Below are positions 26,117 through 35,445 of a stretch of 64,000 bases of DNA, one piece after another. Origin of the DNA: Streptomyces capitiformicae (GTDB taxonomy: Bacteria; Actinomycetota; Actinomycetes; Streptomycetales; Streptomycetaceae); NCBI RefSeq assembly GCF_002214185.1, contig NZ_CP022161.1, forward strand, positions 9,989,486 to 10,053,485, written 5' to 3'. A program made the position numbers and the translations under genes. Position 1 is the stretch's first letter, and each line of letters opens with the position of its first letter. A model generated the notes under the pieces. The model ran no database searches. It was not told the origin of the DNA and saw only the letters and a program-made list of their open reading frames with translations.

Positions 26117-27334
26117 TCAGCGCAGCAGCAGCGCCGGATCGGAGTACAGGTGCTCGATGATCCGTCCCGCGGCGCCGAGCACGGCCGCGTGCTCCCCCAG
26201 CGACGAGACCACCACAGTCGGGACCTGCCCGTAGAGCCCGCCGGCCCGCAGCGCCTTTTCCACGGAGGGCAGAGTCCAGGGGGCGATCGTGGAGAAGATC
26301 CCGCCGAGCACGATCGTGTCCGGGTCGATCACCTTGACCACGTCCGTGAGCGCCCGCCCCAGCGCCTCACCGGCCCGGCCGACCGCCTCGGTCGCGGCCG
26401 GGTCGCCGGAGTCCAGCAGCGTGGTCAGCGCGGACAACGGCTCCAGCGGTCCCGCGAGGGCGTGGTCGGCGAGCATGTCGCCGAGGCCCGCCGCACGCAG
26501 GATGGCGTCCCGGCCCGCGGCGCGCTCCAGGCAGCCGCGGGCGCCGCAGGCGCATGGCTCGCCGGCCGGGTCGACCTGCAGGTGGCCGAGTTCGCCGGCG
26601 TAGCCATGCGCCCCCTGGAACACCCGGCCGTCGAGCACCACGCCTGCGCCGATGCCTATTTCTCCGGAGACGTGCACGAAGTCGCCCAGGTTGGCGCGCC
26701 CGGCCCCGAACCACAGCTCCCCGAGCGCCGCCAGGTTGGCCTCGTTCTCGGCCCTGGTCGGCAGCTTCAGCCCGGACAGGCCGAGGTCGGTGAAGGCCGC
26801 AGCGGGCACGTCGTCCCACGGGAAGTTGGGGGCGCGGAACATCCCGGAGCGGTCGACCAGACCGGGCAGCGCCACAGTCGCCCCGATCACCGGCAGACCC
26901 TGCTCCGCCGCCGAGTCGAACGCCTGTCCGGCCAGTCGGGCCAGCGCGACGGCGATCTCGGCGGGCTTCCGGTTGCGGTTGTCGGCCGCCACCAGGAGCC
27001 GATAGCGCACCCGTCGGCCGAGGTCGAGCACGGCGGCCGCCAGGTAGTCGACGTTCACCTCGAGCCCGAGCCCCGCGGCGCCGGTGCCGTTGACCGAGAC
27101 CCCGATGCCCGGGCGCCCTCGGTCCCCCTCGTGCAGCATGTCCCCGTCGTGGACGAGGCCGGCCTCGGCGAGCACCGCGATCAGGTTCGAGACGGTGGTC
27201 TTGGTGAAACCGGTGAGCGCGGCGAGCCGTGCCCGGGTGACCGGCTGGTTCGCGGCGATCACACCGAGCAGCACCGCCAGGTTCCGTTCGCGCATACCGG
27301 CATGGCGCATCGGCTCACGGGTCTCGGGTGGCAT
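26117..27334 (-). CDS. ROK-family transcriptional regulator
   Basis: 405 residues with an N-terminal MarR-like winged helix (about 15-75, TRARLAALTGFTKTTVSNLIAVLAEAGLV) and a ROK sugar-kinase-like domain containing the zinc motif CACGARGCLE and a GYAGELGHLQVDP segment. ROK repressors of Streptomyces respond to sugars or their phosphates. It is convergent with the Gfo/Idh/MocA gene and is cut off from its other neighbours by insertion sequences on the upstream side. Confidence 0.92.
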   Translation of the reverse strand: MPPETREPMRHAGMRERNLAVLLGVIAANQPVTRARLAALTGFTKTTVSNLIAVLAEAGLVHDGDMLHEGDRGRPGIGVSVNGTGAAGLGLEVNVDYLAAAVLDLGRRVRYRLLVAADNRNRKPAEIAVALARLAGQAFDSAAEQGLPVIGATVALPGLVDRSGMFRAPNFPWDDVPAAAFTDLGLSGLKLPTRAENEANLAALGELWFGAGRANLGDFVHVSGEIGIGAGVVLDGRVFQGAHGYAGELGHLQVDPAGEPCACGARGCLERAAGRDAILRAAGLGDMLADHALAGPLEPLSALTTLLDSGDPAATEAVGRAGEALGRALTDVVKVIDPDTIVLGGIFSTIAPWTLPSVEKALRAGGLYGQVPTVVVSSLGEHAAVLGAAGRIIEHLYSDPALLLR

Positions 27335-27388
27335 GGGCCAAGGCTATCGTTTTGCCTCGCCGAAGGATGCGCCGACCTGCTCCTCAAG

Positions 27389-27606
27389 TGGACGTCCTCG
27401 GCCTGGTCATCGCGGTCGTCGTCCTCGCCGCGAACACCCACGTCAACACTGCGGGCATCGTCCTGCTGGACCAGGTCGCCGGGCACACCGGCGGCACCGT
27501 CCGCAAGGCCCTGGTCGACCAGGGCTTCAAGAACCAGGTCGTCGCGCACGGCGCCGGTCTGGGCATCGATGTCGAGATCGTCGAACGCAACCCGCGGATC
27601 TGCTGA
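27389..27606 (+). pseudogene. IS5-family transposase, internal fragment
   Basis: About 70 residues (VDVLGLVIAVVVLAANTH, AGIVLLDQVAGHTGGTVRKALVD, GLGIDVEIVERNP) match the centre of IS5-type DDE transposases, around the second Asp. It stops at 27606, right where the IS256 element begins, so the latter probably inserted here. Confidence 0.75.
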
Positions 27607-27623
27607 TCAAGGAGAGACGCCAA

Positions 27624-28825
27624 GTGGGAGAGATGACGATCGAGCGCGAGTCTGTCGAGGAGCCAGCCGGTGGTGCGATGCCGTCGGCCGCGTCGGACGA
27701 ACAGCTCGTCGCGATGCTGGTCGACCGGGCCCGCAGCGAGGGCCTGCAGCTGACTGGCGAGGGTGGGCTGTTGCAACAGCTGACCAAGCGAGTGCTGGAG
27801 TCCGCGCTGGAGGGCGAGATCACCGACCATGTCGGCTACGAGAAGCACGATCCGGCAGGAAAGAACAACGGCAACAGCCGCAACGGCACTCGTGCGAAGA
27901 CAGTGCTGACCGACGTCGGCCCGGTCGAGGTCAGGGTGCCCCGGGACACCGCCGGCAGCTTCGAGCCGCAGATCGTCAAGAAACGGCAGCGCCGCCTGTC
28001 CGGCGTGGACGAAATGGTGCTTTCCCTGTCCGCGAAGGGCCTCACCCACGGGGAGATCTCCGCGCACCTGGCCGAGGTCTACGGGGCGGAGGTGTCCAAG
28101 CAGACCATCTCCACGATCACCGACAAGGTGATGGAGGGAATGGCCGAATGGCAGAACCGGCCGCTCGACCGCGTCTACCCGGTCCTGTTCGTGGACGCCA
28201 TCAACGTCAAGATCAGGGACGGTCAGGTCGCGAACCGGCCGGTCTACGTCGTGATGGCCGTGACCACCGAAGGGACCCGGGACATCCTGGGGATCTGGGC
28301 CGGCGACGGCGGTGAGGGCGCGAAGTACTGGCTGCATGTGTTCACCGAGCTGAAGAACCGAGGCCTGGACGATGTACTCATGCTCGTCTGTGACGGCCTC
28401 AAGGGCCTGCCCGAGGCGGTGGAGACCGTCTGGCCTCGCACGATTGTCCAGACATGCGTTGTTCACCTCCTGCGCAACAGCTTCCGTTACGCGGCCCGCC
28501 AGGACTGGGACAAGGTCGCCAAAGCCCTAAGCCCGTCTACACCGCACCCAGCGAAGACGCGGCGACGGAGCGGTTCGGGGAGTTCCAGGAAGCCTGGGGC
28601 CGAAAGTATCCGGCGATCATCAAGCTGTGGGAGAACGCCTGGGCCGAGTTCGTGCCCTTCCTCTCCTTCGACGTCGAGATACGCAAGGTCATCTGCTCGA
28701 CGAACGCGATCGAGTCCGTGAACGCCCGCATACGCAAGGCCGTCCGCGCCCGCGGACACTTCCCCAACGAGGCCGCCGCCCTCAAGTGCGTCTACATGGC
28801 GCTGATGAGTCTCGACCCGTCTGTT
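27624..28825 (+). pseudogene. IS256-family transposase, frameshifted and 3' truncated
   Basis: From GTG 27624 (AAGGAGAG site 8 bases upstream) the frame shows all mutator-type features: GEITDHVGYEKHD, Asp in PVLFVDAINVKIRDG, Asp in VLMLVCDGLKGLPEA, and C-x2-H. A missing A near 28530 shifts the frame; it resumes with KPVYTAPSEDAATERF and holds the catalytic Glu in STNAIESVNARIRK. After MALMSLDPS the sequence changes abruptly, losing the last 25-30 residues, where it meets the IS1182 remnant. Confidence 0.85.
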
Positions 28826-28829
28826 GCTC

Positions 28830-30163
28830 GGTGCGGACGCGGAGTTGCAGGTCGCGGAGTTGCAGGTCGCGGAGTTCTCGTGGAGGAAAGCCAACAGTGC
28901 GGGTGCTTTCGCGGGAGGTGGTGCACCGGCTGCGGGCTGGGCAGGGCTGGCACCGGCTTTTGGTGAACCTGGCCACGATCAGCGGGGCCGCGGTGGGTGA
29001 GGAGGTCGGGTAGGGGCCGTGCCAGCCCTGGCTGACCTGGCCCTGGGGGCAGGTGACCTGCCGATGGTCGTAGTCGATGTGGAAGTCGTCCCGGGCGAAG
29101 CCCTCGTTTCGGCGGTGTTGGCGGGTGGGGTTGCTCCAGAGCGGCCCGGAGACGGTGATCTGGTGCTCACGGGTGGCTTGTTCCAGGTGGGGCAGGGAGG
29201 TGTAGCCGGTGTCGACCAGGTGCTCGGCGGGCAGCAGGCCGCGGCGTGACAGGCGGGTGTGGATGCCGGGCAGGACCTGGCTGTCGTGGGTGGTGGCCGC
29301 GGTGGTGGCCACGTCCGTGATCACGTTGGGGCCGTCGGGAGCACAGGTCTCGGTCAGATGGGCGGAGACCCCTTCCAGCTGATGATGTGTCCGTGCCGTG
29401 CGTAGCGGGCTGAGGTGTCGTAGGGAGAGACGATCGCCCGGGACGAGGGCGGCAGTCCGGGCCCGCCTTCCTTCTCGGCGGTGCGCCAGCGCAGGTGTCC
29501 TGCGGCGTCACAGTGGTAGTTCTGCGCCATGATCTGGCGTAGGGCCTGGATACGAGGGCCTGATGTGCAGTCTGCTCCGTGACGGTAGAGGTGTTCCAGG
29601 AGCCGGACTGCGTCGTTTCCGGTGGCAAGGATCCTGGTCTTGGCTTTGGTGGGGTTCTTGCCCAGGCGCACCGGGCGGCCGTAGCGGCGCCCCCAGTCCT
29701 CGTCGATCAGCTCATCGAGCAGGTAAGGGGAGGTGCCGGCGACTTCTTCCAGTGCGGCGCGGATCGCCTCGGTGATCAGCTCCAGGCGGGTCAGGTCACG
29801 CACTGCGGCCAAGACGTGGGTGGAGGCGGTGCGCTGCGTGGTGCGCTCGCGCACCAGGCCGACCTCCTTGAGACGGGCCAGCGCGAGGTCGAGGAGGCGG
29901 TCGGCACGGTCATCTTCAGCAAGGCGGTCGCGGAAGTCGGCCAGCACGCTGTGATGGAAGCCGGGGTCGTCCAGCTCCATGGCGTACTTGAAGTCGATGC
30001 GGCAGCGGACCGCCTCGGCGGCCTGCCGGTCCGACCGGCCGAGTAAGAACTGCAGCACACAGACGGTGGCCAGTTGAGCAGGCGAGAGACCCGGACGTCC
30101 ATCCCGCGGGTACCAGTCGGCGAAGTCCTCGTCGTACCACAGTCCATCCAGCCGGTCACGCAC
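28830..30163 (-). pseudogene. IS1182-family transposase, frameshifted and truncated at both ends
   Basis: The first frame (30163 to about 29370) has GRPGLSPAQLATVCVLQFL, ASTHVLAAVRDLTRLEL and [13 protein letters not shown] missing G in a GGGG run near 29370 shifts to the second frame, which continues [31 protein letters not shown] and the Cys-rich C-terminal region (CPARSRCT). It ends in a 15-bp duplication (RDLQL twice) where it joins the IS256 remnant. The first approximately 30 residues and the end are missing. Confidence 0.8.
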
Positions 30164-30226
30164 TCATATCGCCGTCGTACCACCCGGGTTGCTCGACCGT
30201 GCGACCTGCGCAGTCACCCGACCCGG

Positions 30227-31816
30227 TCAACCCGGAACCGAGCAGTCCAGGATCCGCCCGTCCACCGTCCCCACGACCAGCCGCTGTTGCTCCGCCCGGT
30301 ACGCGGCGGACACCGGCGTGACCGGGTGGCCGTGCGCGCGCAGGGTGTGCCGGGCTCGCAGCTTGCCCGTCGCCGTGTCCAGGGTCTCCACCTCACCGGT
30401 GAGATACACGACGTACACCCTCCGCTCGTCGCCGTCGAGATCGGCGAGCGGCCTGTCGGTGCGGTACACCCAGCGTGCCTCTCCGTCCGGCAGCTGGCGG
30501 CTCACGACGTATGTGCCCTCGCGGGCTTCCACGTAGGTGGCGCCCTGTTCGTACGACCGGCCCGCGTGGACGAGGGTGTGTGTCAGTTCGACGGCGGGGC
30601 CGTACCAGGGCTGGAGTGCGGACGCCGGGTCCCAGCGCAAGGGGAAGAGGGCGCGCAGAGCGGCGGGGCCGTGGGCGCCTGGAGGATCGATCGCGTGGAT
30701 CCACGGCGCGTCGTCGTCCGGGCCGGGGCCGTCCACATACAGCAGACGGGCACTGTGTCTGACGCGCAGCGCCGGGGAGCTGGAGCGGCTGGGGGCGAGG
30801 CCGAGGCGGGCCGCCTCCTGGTGCGTGGGGGCGAGCAGCAGCGCGGCGTGTGCGTCGCGCCCTCGCGGGCGCAGGGCGAGCCATCCTTCGTCCGCGGCGC
30901 ACAGTGCGGGGACCGACGGCACGTCCACGCAGTCCACCGCACCGCCGTCCGCCGTCGATATCCGCCGAACAGTGGTCGCGCGGTCAACCAGGCGACCCGT
31001 CACCTCGTCGCGCCGGTACCCCCGGTACGTCACCCACGCCGACTCGTCGTCAGGGGCCGCCTCGACCCGGACGCTCCCCTCCCCGTCCGCAGGAAGAGCC
31101 CACCTCAGCGCGCCCGACGGATCCCAGCATTCGAGGTCCGTGTGCCGACCGGTGGCGAGCACCCGGCCGTCGGCCAGCACCGCCAGGTCCCGCACTTCCG
31201 CCCGCCGCCGCCACCGGCCCTCCGTCAGCCGCGCGAGGGTGTCCTCCACACGCGGGTCGTAAAGGAGCCCGCTCTCGACCATCGCATCGCGTGTGTCGTC
31301 GGGGTCGACCAGACCGGCCGGAGCAGACAGCCAGTCGTCCGCCGCGACGGCCAGCTCGAAGCCCTTGCGGAAGCCGCCGTCCTTGTCCTCGGGGGAGAGC
31401 AGCATCGCGAGCCTGCCGTCCTCCAGCCAGCGCAGGTGGCGCACTTGGCGGCTCTTGCTCAGCAGGTTCGTCACGCGCCCGGTCTCCAGGTGCAGCAGGA
31501 GCAGCTGTCCCTGAAAGTCCCACGAGCCGTCGTAGCGGCCGGTGCCGACGGCGACGAGTGGCAGCTCGGGGTGAGGCTCGATGGCACATACGGAGTAGCG
31601 GGAGGCGAGGACGTGGCGCGGACGGAGGGTGCCGGCCTCGTACACGCCGATCCGGTGGCCGAGCCAGTGGCCCGTACCGCGCCATATGACGTGTCCGAGG
31701 TCACCGGCCGCGATGACGCAGCCGTGGCGCGCGTCGGTCACCGCCCACACGGGCCGGCCGATCTCGGCGAACGGCTGGTCCCCGAGTATCCGGCGGACGG
31801 TCAGTTCATCCGGCAC
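30227..31816 (-). CDS. WD40/PQQ-like beta-propeller protein of unknown function
   Basis: 529 residues with repeated strands of the propeller type (HPELPLVAVGTGRYDGSW, VRHLRWLEDGRLAML, RDLAVLADGRVLATGRH, a final QQRLVVGTVDGRILD). No signal peptide, membrane helix or catalytic motif is visible, so it is probably a cytoplasmic scaffold or sensor. It stands alone among insertion-sequence debris. The gap upstream (31817-32138) has no gene I can support; a short minus-strand frame there looks like a signal peptide but ends without a domain. Confidence 0.7.
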   Translation of the reverse strand: MPDELTVRRILGDQPFAEIGRPVWAVTDARHGCVIAAGDLGHVIWRGTGHWLGHRIGVYEAGTLRPRHVLASRYSVCAIEPHPELPLVAVGTGRYDGSWDFQGQLLLLHLETGRVTNLLSKSRQVRHLRWLEDGRLAMLLSPEDKDGGFRKGFELAVAADDWLSAPAGLVDPDDTRDAMVESGLLYDPRVEDTLARLTEGRWRRRAEVRDLAVLADGRVLATGRHTDLECWDPSGALRWALPADGEGSVRVEAAPDDESAWVTYRGYRRDEVTGRLVDRATTVRRISTADGGAVDCVDVPSVPALCAADEGWLALRPRGRDAHAALLLAPTHQEAARLGLAPSRSSSPALRVRHSARLLYVDGPGPDDDAPWIHAIDPPGAHGPAALRALFPLRWDPASALQPWYGPAVELTHTLVHAGRSYEQGATYVEAREGTYVVSRQLPDGEARWVYRTDRPLADLDGDERRVYVVYLTGEVETLDTATGKLRARHTLRAHGHPVTPVSAAYRAEQQRLVVGTVDGRILDCSVPG

Positions 31817-32138
31817 GATGATCTCCCCCCAGGTGGCGCACAGTCTGCCAGGCCCGGCGCTTTCCTGCGGTATTCCGAGGGAATCGACTCATTCGTGTAC
31901 GTGATCGGGAACGGATCCACGAGGCAGGCGTTCCGAGACGAGCCAGGTCGCAGACTCACCTTGTCGTCGACAGCCGACCACGGCCGCGTGCGGCTGACTA
32001 CGGCGATGGCCATGGCTGTCGCTGCTGCAGCCGACATGAACCGCTTGACTTGGACGGCTGCGATCATTTGACGGCGGATCCGTGGCTGACCTGGGAAAAT
32101 GGCTGGGACGCGGCCTCGTTGGGAGCAACAGCTCTCAC

Positions 32139-32303
32139 CGTGAATCCCCGCTTGATCCGCTGACGCGCGGCACGCAGTTCCTCGTTCTCCTTCGTACTCG
32201 TCACGGGTTTCACACCGTCGTCGATGTCCGCGCGACGCATCCACTTCGACAGCGTCACAGGCTTGGGCGCAGCGACATCTTTCCCACTCGCCCCACAGGG
32301 CAA
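32139..32303 (-). pseudogene. IS3-family OrfA fragment
   Basis: VTLSKWMRRADIDDGVKPV followed by STKENEELRAARQRIKRG matches the end of the helix-turn-helix and the start of the leucine zipper of IS3-type OrfA proteins. Both ends are missing, and no OrfB is present. Confidence 0.65.
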
Positions 32304-32381
32304 GCCAGTTCAGGTGTCACCCGATCGTGCAGCAGACCCATCAGGTTGGAAGAGGCTCAGAGGTCGTTTTCTCCCATTGTT

Positions 32382-32655
32382 TCATCCCGTGATGTGGATT
32401 TGTTCCGGTGATGTCGGGTCGCGCCAGGAGCTGGTGGCCTCGCCGGTGAGGCGGCGGGCCATGAGGTCGGTCATGGCGAGGTGGATCATGGTTTCGGAGC
32501 GAGCGGGGAGGGTTTCGTAGTCGCGGGCAAGGCGGCGGTGGAGCATGAGCCGGCCGTAGGTCCGCTCGACCGTCCAGCGTTTCGGGATCGGGGTGAATCC
32601 CCTGCTGCCGTGGGCGCGTTGGACGATTTCGAGGTCGATGCCGAGCGTGGCGGCA
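32382..32655 (-). pseudogene. IS5-family transposase C-terminal fragment, fused in frame to DnaE2 remains
   Basis: AATLGIDLEIVQRAHGSRGF, PIPKRWTVERTYGRLMLHRR and LARDYETLPARSETMI are the C-terminal third of an IS5/IS1647-type transposase (catalytic Glu in WTVERTYG). The frame is continuous with the upstream DnaE2 fragment, giving a 198-residue chimera starting at 32978. Confidence 0.8.
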
Positions 32656-32978
32656 TGCGCCATCGGGTATCCGGCCGGGGTCGGCTGCACCGGAAGCCGG
32701 TCCAGCAGCGCCGCGTTCGACAGGATCACCCCGCACGTGTGCATGGCGCAGCCGCGGGGCAGCGCGTCCAGGGCTTCGGCGAGCTCCCACAGCGGTCCGA
32801 ACTTCCCCGCCTGGGAGGCGAGTTGCCGCAGCTCCGGCAGTTCGGCCAAGGCACCGCGAATGTCCCGGGCGCGCAGGTGCGGAAAGCTCTTGGCGATCTC
32901 ACCGACGACCTGCGGCGGAATCCCCAGGGCGAGGCCGGTATCCCGGAGTTCCCTATTGAATTGGCGTGTTGAAGCCAA
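32656..32978 (-). pseudogene. dnaE2: Internal fragment of error-prone DNA polymerase DnaE2
   Basis: About 95 residues (GLALGIPPQVVGEIAKSFPH, AKFGPLWELAEALDALPRG, AMHTCGVILSNAALLDRLPV) match the PHP-to-palm region of the alpha subunit of DnaE2, a protein of about 1,100 residues. Nothing else of the gene is in the window. It reads straight into an IS5 fragment at about 32655. Confidence 0.75.
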
Positions 32979-33179
32979 TCAAGAAGGGTGCACTAGCGGT
33001 GAGTTGGCGCGTGTTCTGGGTACCGTCGGACGCGGTGCGGGGTGGAGTTCGGGGCAGTGTCGTCGAGGGATGGGAGGGCCTGCCGTCTCGCGAGGACGCG
33101 GTGGGTGTGATGGCCGGCGCCCCCATCTTCCTGTCCGCCAGATCATCGGGTAGATCCCCTCCTGAGCCTGTAACGGCCA

Positions 33180-34230
33180 GTCAGGTACCTTCCGCCGCTA
33201 CGAGGAGGAGACCCGCCGCAACTACGCCACAGACATCGCCCTGCTGCTGACGTTCTTGTGGAAGCGAGGGCGGGGCTGGCTGGAGGCCACACCGAGGGAC
33301 CTGGAGGACTACGAGCATTGGCGGCGGAGAACGGAGGGGAATCCGAGGCGGGTCGGCGGGTCGAAGTGGGGACGTGAACTGGCCGCGTTCGCCAGCCTGT
33401 TCCGGTGGGCTGTCCGTGATGGACACCTGGTGCGCAGTCCGTTGCTCGTGCGGTAGATCGTGGGGCGCAACGGCGAGGTGATCTCGGTGCCGGAGGCGGC
33501 GCCGAAGGACGTCCGGCCGGGCAACGTGCACTGGCTGACGCCGCGGACGTGGCGGAAGTGGGTCAACGTCGGCCTGCGCGGCCACACGCGCGGGGGTATT
33601 CCGCAGCCGGGCTGGGTGGGTCGGCTGGAGGAAACGTGGCCTTCGTGCGGCTGCTGACGTCGTCCGGGCTGCGGCGGGGCGAGGGCGGGTCGCTGCTGAC
33701 GTTCGAGCTGCCCGTGCGGCGGATCGGCGGGGGCCGGTACTACCGGGGGGGAAGGTGGCCGCGGCCGTGACCCGGTCGAAGAGGCCCCGGACGTTCTATG
33801 TCGGCGCCGATGCGCTCGGCGACGTCGAGGCGTACGTCGATTCCTCGCGGGCTTGGGTGGTTCGCAAGGCCCGGCAGGCTGGCTGGTACGAGCGGCTTGC
33901 TCAGCTGCGGCTGGTGACCGAGGTGACGCGCGGATTGAAGCCGAAGGTGCGGTGGCGCGATCAGCGTGGCGTTGCTGGGGAGCGGGAGTTGAATCCGCTG
34001 TCCGTGCGCGAGCGGATGATGCTGTTCACTGAGGGGCCGCATGGTCCGGAGCCGTTGTGGCTGTGGCTGAACGAGCAGGGGATGCCGTTTCGGCCGCATC
34101 CTGGGACGGCGTGTTCCGTACGGCGAACCAGCGGTGCGCGAAGGTGCTGACGCCGCCGAAGTACCTGGGGATGGATCTGCATCAGGTCTTCGCGCCGTAC
34201 GCGACGCCGCACTCGGCACGGCACTCGTGG
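33180..34230 (+). pseudogene. Tyrosine recombinase, decayed
   Basis: Successive frames give one integrase. A SAM-like core-binding domain (RRYEEETRRNYATDIALLLTFL ... FASLFRWAVRDG) ends at a TAG (33454). Then come PVPEAAPKDVRPG-like sequence, the catalytic-domain start with Arg (LLTSSGLRRGEGGSLLTFELP), FYVGADALGDVEAYVDSSRA, and finally TPHSARHS, the Arg-His box. At least one stop and three frameshifts interrupt it, and the C-terminal Tyr region is missing. Confidence 0.75.
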
Positions 34231-34613
34231 TCCTGGGCCGCCCCCCTGTCCTGCTGCCTCCACGGCTCGCCGAGCTCCTTCGGTAACTTGCCGAACAGCC
34301 CCAACTGCGGCCGCAGCTCTCGCGAGCCCATCCAGGTCCTCAGTGGCTCTTCCCGGTCATGGTCCCGGGCAAGCCGATCTCGACACACGGCATGACCCAG
34401 AAACTCGACCGGCACGGCATCCTGGTTCGCACCGCGCGCAACGGGGCGCTGGCCGCCCTCGCGGCTGATCTTCCCAGCCCGATCCTCGCCGATGTGACCG
34501 GGATGCACCGCCACACCGCGCTCCGCTGGGTCGCCTACGCCAGACGTGACTGGGCCGAGTACCTCGCCGTCCGCGCCGAGGAGGTCACCAACAGCAGATC
34601 GCAGCGATCATGA
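34231..34613 (+). pseudogene. C-terminal fragment of a second site-specific recombinase
   Basis: From the RHS box of the first recombinase the sequence passes into another frame reading LGRPPVLLPPRLAELLR, a TAA near 34285, then LSRAHPGPQWLFPVMVPGK and DVTGMHRHTALRWVAYARRDW. This is the C-terminal end typical of the large integrases that occur in groups of two or three in Streptomyces. It lacks the catalytic core. Confidence 0.55.
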
Positions 34614-34689
34614 CATCGGCTTCGTGAGGATCCGGGGCGGAGGCGTTGGCACCGGATCGGCGCTCGAGAATATGAACTGAATGAGTAGG

Positions 34690-35358
34690 TCAACAGGGAG
34701 CCAGGAGGCCGTCTACCAGGGCTCGGAGCCCGTCCAGGTAGGTGTCCTCGGCGGTCAGTGGTGACCACTGGTCCGCGACCTGTGCCAAGCGGGGTAGCTC
34801 GCTCGGGTCGAGATCGGCGAAGACTCGTTCCCGGTAGGTGGGACGGTCGTCGTCTGTGCGCCGCTGGGCCGCTGTCACGCGGACCACAATCTCTCCGGCG
34901 GTGTAGTACCAGATCGCGCGGTAGCCGTGTACTGCCCGCTCGGGGGACAGGCCGCATTCGACGAGGCCGTCGACGATCTGCTCGACAAACCAGAGAGCGG
35001 ATGGGGCCATCAGGTCGTCGGCGGTCAGCACCTCCACGATCCACGGGCAGGCGGCGAGCGCCTCGTGGATCGTGGCAGCGGCGGCGACGATCCGCTCGCG
35101 AGGCTGAGCGGGCAGTTCGGGTCGGTGCAGCGTCCGCGTGGCGTAGTCGTCCAGCAATAGGACGAGCAGTTCTTCCTTGTTGCGGACGTGGTGGTAGAGC
35201 GCCATCGGCGTACTGCCGATCTCCGTGGCCAGCCGCCGCATGGTCAGCCGGTCCACGCCTTCCGCGTCCACGATCCGACGGGCCGTTGTGACGACCTCCT
35301 CGCGGGAGATGCGGGGAGGTCGGCCGAGGGTCTTGCGCGGTGCGGACGATTGCGGCAT
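34690..35358 (-). CDS. TetR-family regulator of the efflux unit
   Basis: 222 residues with an N-terminal TetR helix-turn-helix (RISREEVVTTARRIVDAEGVDRLTM, STPMALYHHVRNKEELLVLLLD) and a C-terminal ligand domain of the tetracyclin-repressor type. Divergent from the MFS exporter across 87 bp containing the only strong sigma-type promoter I can recognise there and two short palindromes (TGTCGACA 35378-35385, TACATGTA 35413-35420), one of them inside the promoter. It probably represses the exporter. Confidence 0.9.
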   Translation of the reverse strand: MPQSSAPRKTLGRPPRISREEVVTTARRIVDAEGVDRLTMRRLATEIGSTPMALYHHVRNKEELLVLLLDDYATRTLHRPELPAQPRERIVAAAATIHEALAACPWIVEVLTADDLMAPSALWFVEQIVDGLVECGLSPERAVHGYRAIWYYTAGEIVVRVTAAQRRTDDDRPTYRERVFADLDPSELPRLAQVADQWSPLTAEDTYLDGLRALVDGLLAPC

Positions 35359-35396
35359 GCCCTCATCATCTCCCAGGTGTCGACAACGACGATCCC

Positions 35397-35424
35397 CTGA
35401 CGCTACTTTCCTTACATGTATAAA
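35397..35424 (+). promoter_or_regulatory. Promoter of the MFS/cupin operon
   Basis: CTGACG (35397-35402), 16 bases, then TATAAA (35419-35424), an unusually AT-rich -10 for this DNA. The predicted start lies about 15 bases before the coding region. The palindrome TACATGTA overlaps the spacer and -10. Confidence 0.6.
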
Positions 35425-35445
35425 AATGCGCGAGGGTGACCCGGA

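Noticed and set aside
31870..32069. Small secreted protein on the minus strand
   Set aside because: A signal-like start (MSAAAATAMAIAVVS) is present, but no domain, ribosome binding site or natural end supports a gene.
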